From Collinsella sp. TF05-9AC (GTDB taxonomy: Bacteria > Actinomycetota > Coriobacteriia > Coriobacteriales > Coriobacteriaceae), in NCBI RefSeq assembly GCF_003438495.1, contig NZ_QSSH01000030.1:1921-29135 (forward strand): 27,215 nucleotides of DNA, written 5' to 3'. A model generated the notes under the pieces. It was given only the letters and a program-made list of their open reading frames with translations, made no database searches and was not told the origin of the DNA. Shown here piece by piece: positions 24,413 through 27,215 of the stretch (its first letter is position 1; each line of letters begins with the position of its first letter). A program made the position numbers and the translations under genes.

Positions 24413-27154
24413 GTGGCAGACGATATCAACAATAACGAGGGTATGGACGAGGCCGGCGATGCCGGTATGCCCGATGATCTGAAGCGCCTGCTTGCCCGTG
24501 CTGAGCAGGGCGAGGACGGCGATCCGGACGCCTATAACCCCGATGCCGATGATGATGAGGAAGAAGACGACGACGCCGAGCTCGAGGAGAGCTTTGGCGA
24601 AGTCGATCGCGGCGCCTCGGCCGGCGAGGATATCAACGGCGGCCAGCTCCAGATTTCGGAGTTCGGTCGCGAGATGAAGCAGTCGTTCATCGAGTATTCG
24701 ATGTCGGTTATCACGGCGCGCGCCCTGCCGGACGTGCGCGACGGCTTAAAGCCGGTGCACCGCCGCATCCTGTACGCGATGAACGAGAGCGGCATCTACC
24801 CCAACCGACCGCACAAGAAGTCGGCCTGGACGGTCGGCGAAGTTATCGGTAAGTACCACCCGCACGGCGATTCCGCGGTCTATGAGGCCATGGTCCGCCT
24901 GGCGCAGTGGTTCTCCATGCGCACGCCGCTCATCGACGGTCACGGCAACTTCGGCAACATCGACGGCGACGGCGCGGCGGCCATGCGTTACACCGAGAGC
25001 CGCCTGGCAAAGCCCGCCATGGAACTGCTGCGCGACCTGCAGAAGGATACCGTCGACTGGCAGCCCAACTACGACGAATCGCTTGCCGAGCCCGTGGCGC
25101 TGCCTGCGCGCTTCCCCAACCTGCTGGTCAACGGCAGCCAGGGCATCGCCGTCGGCATGGCCACCAACATCGCCCCGCATAACCTCACCGAGGCGATCGA
25201 GGCCACCTGCTACCTGATCGACAACCCCGACGCCACCGTTGACGAGCTCATGCAGATCATGCCAGGTCCGGACTTCCCCACCGGCGCCATCATCATGGGC
25301 AGCGCCGGCATTAAGCAGAGCTACGAGACCGGCCGCGGCTCCATTACCGTGCGTGCTAAGGCACATGTGGAGTCCACCAAGACCGGCCGCAACCGCCTGG
25401 TCTTTACCGAGATTCCCTACATGGTCAACAAGGGCACCCTGCAGGAGAAGATCGCCCAGCTCGTCAACGACAAACGCATCGAGGGCATCTCGGATATGCG
25501 CGATGAGTCCAACCAGAAGGGCATCCGTCTGGTCATCGAGCTCAAGAAGGGCGTCATTCCGCAGGTCGTGCTCAACAACCTGTATAAGTACACCTCGCTG
25601 CAGACGACCTTTGGCGCCAACAACCTGGCACTCGTCAACGGCGTTCCCAAATGCCTGAGCCTGCGCGAGATGCTGCAGCACTACATCGACCACCAGGTCG
25701 ACGTCGTCACCCGCCGCACCCGCTTCGACCTTAAGAAAGCCCAGGCCCGCGCTCATATCCTCGAGGGTTACCTGATGGCCCTTGACCATATCGACGAGGT
25801 CATTAGCATCATCCGCTCCTCGCAGACCGACTCCGAGGCCAGCAGCCGCCTGATCGAGCGCTTTGGCTTTACGCCCGAGCAGACCACGGCCATCCTCGAG
25901 ATGAAGCTGCGCCGCCTGACCGGCCTGGAGCGCGACAAGATCCAAGAAGAGTTGGACGGCCTGCGCCGCGCCATCGCCTACTACGAGGACCTGCTGGCGC
26001 ACGAGGAGAAGATCCTGGGCGTCATCAAGGAAGAGATGCGCGAGATCTCCAAGAAGTTTGGCGACAAGCGCCGCACCGAGATCAGCCAGGTTGAGAAGGA
26101 CCTGGATGTCGAGGACCTCATCGCCGACGAGGATATGGTCGTGACCATCACCCACACCGGCTACGTTAAGCGTATCCCGGTGGCTGCCTACCGTGCCCAG
26201 AAGCGCGGTGGCAAGGGCGTGTCGGGCGTCAACCTCAAAGAGGATGACGTTATCGATGAGATGTTCATCGCGTCCACGCACGAGTACGTGCTGTTCTTCT
26301 CGAGCAAGGGCAAGGTCTATCGTCTGAAGGTGCACGAGCTGCCGGTGGGTACGCGCCAGGCGCGCGGTACCGCGATCGTCAACCTGCTGCCCTTCGAGGA
26401 GGGCGAGAAGATCGCGAGCGTCATCAGCTGCCGCGAGTTCCCGGCCGACGAGTACCTGATGTTTGCCACAAAGAGCGGCATGGTCAAGAAGACCGTGATG
26501 AGCGCATATGACCGCAGCCGTCGCGACGGCCTGATCGCTATCAACCTGCGTGACGACGACGCGCTGCTGAATGTGCGCCGCGTGCGCGAGGGCGACAAGA
26601 TTATCCTGGCCACCACCGCAGGCAAGGCGATCATGTTCTCCGAGGAGCAGGTGCGCGCCACCGGCCGCGATACCAGCGGCGTTCGCGGTATCGGTATGAA
26701 GGACGGCGTGAGCGTTCTGGGCATGGAAGTCACTAACGGCAACGGTGATCTGTTCGTCATCACCGAGCGCGGCTACGGCAAGCGCACGCCGGTCGCGGAC
26801 TACCCGGAGCAGAATCGCGGCGGCCAGGGCGTCTACACCATTCAAATGACCGAGCGCAAGGGCAACCTCGCGGCAATGAAGACGGTGGGCCCGCAGCACG
26901 AGCTGTTCATCGTGACGGAGGGCGCGACGGTCATTCGCGTTAAGACCGACGAGATCAGCCAGACTGGCCGCGCCACCCAGGGCGTCAAGATGATGACCGT
27001 CGACGACAACGACCGCATCTGCGCCGTAGCCCGCATGACGGCAGCCAAGGAAAAACCCGAAGGCGAGGGCGCCGAGGCCGCAGTCGACACCGAAGAGGCC
27101 CCAGTCGACCTGGGCGACGGCAATGATATGCCAGAGGATCTCCTAGACGAGTAA
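24413..27154 (+). CDS. gyrA: DNA gyrase subunit A
   Basis: Encodes 913 residues from GTG 24413, with GAGGAGG just upstream. An acidic N-terminal extension of about 70 residues (runs of D and E at 46-59) precedes the usual start of GyrA. The quinolone region [11 protein letters not shown] carries Ser154 and Glu158, matching E. coli positions 83 and 87 (Ser/Asp), the form usual in quinolone-susceptible strains. The catalytic tyrosine is Y193 in AAMRYTES. The C-terminal wrapping domain has the GyrA-box QKRGGKG (596-602), which marks a true gyrase rather than topoisomerase IV. The C-terminus is also acidic. It is in an operon with gyrB. Confidence 0.97.
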   Translation: MADDINNNEGMDEAGDAGMPDDLKRLLARAEQGEDGDPDAYNPDADDDEEEDDDAELEESFGEVDRGASAGEDINGGQLQISEFGREMKQSFIEYSMSVITARALPDVRDGLKPVHRRILYAMNESGIYPNRPHKKSAWTVGEVIGKYHPHGDSAVYEAMVRLAQWFSMRTPLIDGHGNFGNIDGDGAAAMRYTESRLAKPAMELLRDLQKDTVDWQPNYDESLAEPVALPARFPNLLVNGSQGIAVGMATNIAPHNLTEAIEATCYLIDNPDATVDELMQIMPGPDFPTGAIIMGSAGIKQSYETGRGSITVRAKAHVESTKTGRNRLVFTEIPYMVNKGTLQEKIAQLVNDKRIEGISDMRDESNQKGIRLVIELKKGVIPQVVLNNLYKYTSLQTTFGANNLALVNGVPKCLSLREMLQHYIDHQVDVVTRRTRFDLKKAQARAHILEGYLMALDHIDEVISIIRSSQTDSEASSRLIERFGFTPEQTTAILEMKLRRLTGLERDKIQEELDGLRRAIAYYEDLLAHEEKILGVIKEEMREISKKFGDKRRTEISQVEKDLDVEDLIADEDMVVTITHTGYVKRIPVAAYRAQKRGGKGVSGVNLKEDDVIDEMFIASTHEYVLFFSSKGKVYRLKVHELPVGTRQARGTAIVNLLPFEEGEKIASVISCREFPADEYLMFATKSGMVKKTVMSAYDRSRRDGLIAINLRDDDALLNVRRVREGDKIILATTAGKAIMFSEEQVRATGRDTSGVRGIGMKDGVSVLGMEVTNGNGDLFVITERGYGKRTPVADYPEQNRGGQGVYTIQMTERKGNLAAMKTVGPQHELFIVTEGATVIRVKTDEISQTGRATQGVKMMTVDDNDRICAVARMTAAKEKPEGEGAEAAVDTEEAPVDLGDGNDMPEDLLDE

Positions 27155-27215
27155 GAGGCCCTAGCTGGTAAAAATCATCAGACCCCATATATCGGCGGTC
27201 GGCGCACTGCGCGCC
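27155..27215. other. Sequence downstream of gyrA, nothing identified
   Basis: The last 61 nt contain no recognisable gene, tRNA or hairpin terminator. The window ends before any downstream feature. Confidence 0.5.

Noticed and set aside
24746..26899. 717-codon minus-strand open frame opposite gyrA
   Set aside because: Shadow of gyrA codon bias; His/Leu/Asp-rich with no motif.

Overview
The window is a chromosomal replication-origin region of a high-GC actinobacterium, most likely a member of the Coriobacteriia (Collinsella-like). The gene order rpmH-rnpA-yidD-yidC-jag-rsmG-parA-parB on one side and dnaA-dnaN-recF-dciA-gyrB-gyrA on the other is the classical bacterial oriC neighbourhood. The absence of mnmE/mnmG between jag and rsmG, the presence of yidD, and a tandem WYL-regulator pair of the PafB/PafC type all fit Actinobacteria. 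The genus is an inference; no rRNA gene is present to confirm it.

Layout. Positions 30-3467 (minus): a small membrane protein and a large membrane-anchored M28-peptidase-like protein with a degraded active site and a very long acidic insertion. Positions 3666-5592 (plus): two overlapping WYL-domain regulators (pafB/pafC-like), meeting tail to tail a DinG-type exonuclease-helicase (5589-8483, minus), which overlaps D-Ala-D-Ala ligase (ddl). rlmN (9528-10580, plus) follows, then two convergent terminators. Positions 10779-13593 (minus) hold a compositionally distinct, AT-richer block: a small membrane protein, parB, parA, three perfect parS sites spaced exactly 39 bp, and rsmG. Positions 13690-15818 (minus) hold jag/khpB, yidC, yidD, rnpA and rpmH, driven by a near-consensus promoter at 15891-15920.

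The origin appears bipartite. A cluster of DnaA-box-like motifs (TTTTCAACA and variants) lies at 16018-16140, upstream of an unusual gene at 16164-17516. That gene encodes a GHKL ATPase domain, a long Gln/Pro/Met-rich stretch and a winged helix, and it sits where most bacteria have only the rpmH-dnaA intergenic region. A second cluster lies between dnaA and dnaN (19272-19462); it ends in an AT-rich stretch with five perfect DnaA-trio repeats, the expected unwinding element. A 19-nt composite motif is shared by the two clusters (17/19 identical).

To the right, dnaN, recF, dciA, gyrB and gyrA run rightward, codirectional with replication, with a terminator between dciA and gyrB. Most of the replication, segregation and topology machinery is therefore encoded within a few kb of the sites it acts on. 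The least-described parts are the ATPase/winged-helix gene beside oriC, the degenerate M28 protein, and the divergent DnaA-box/DnaA domain IV pairing.
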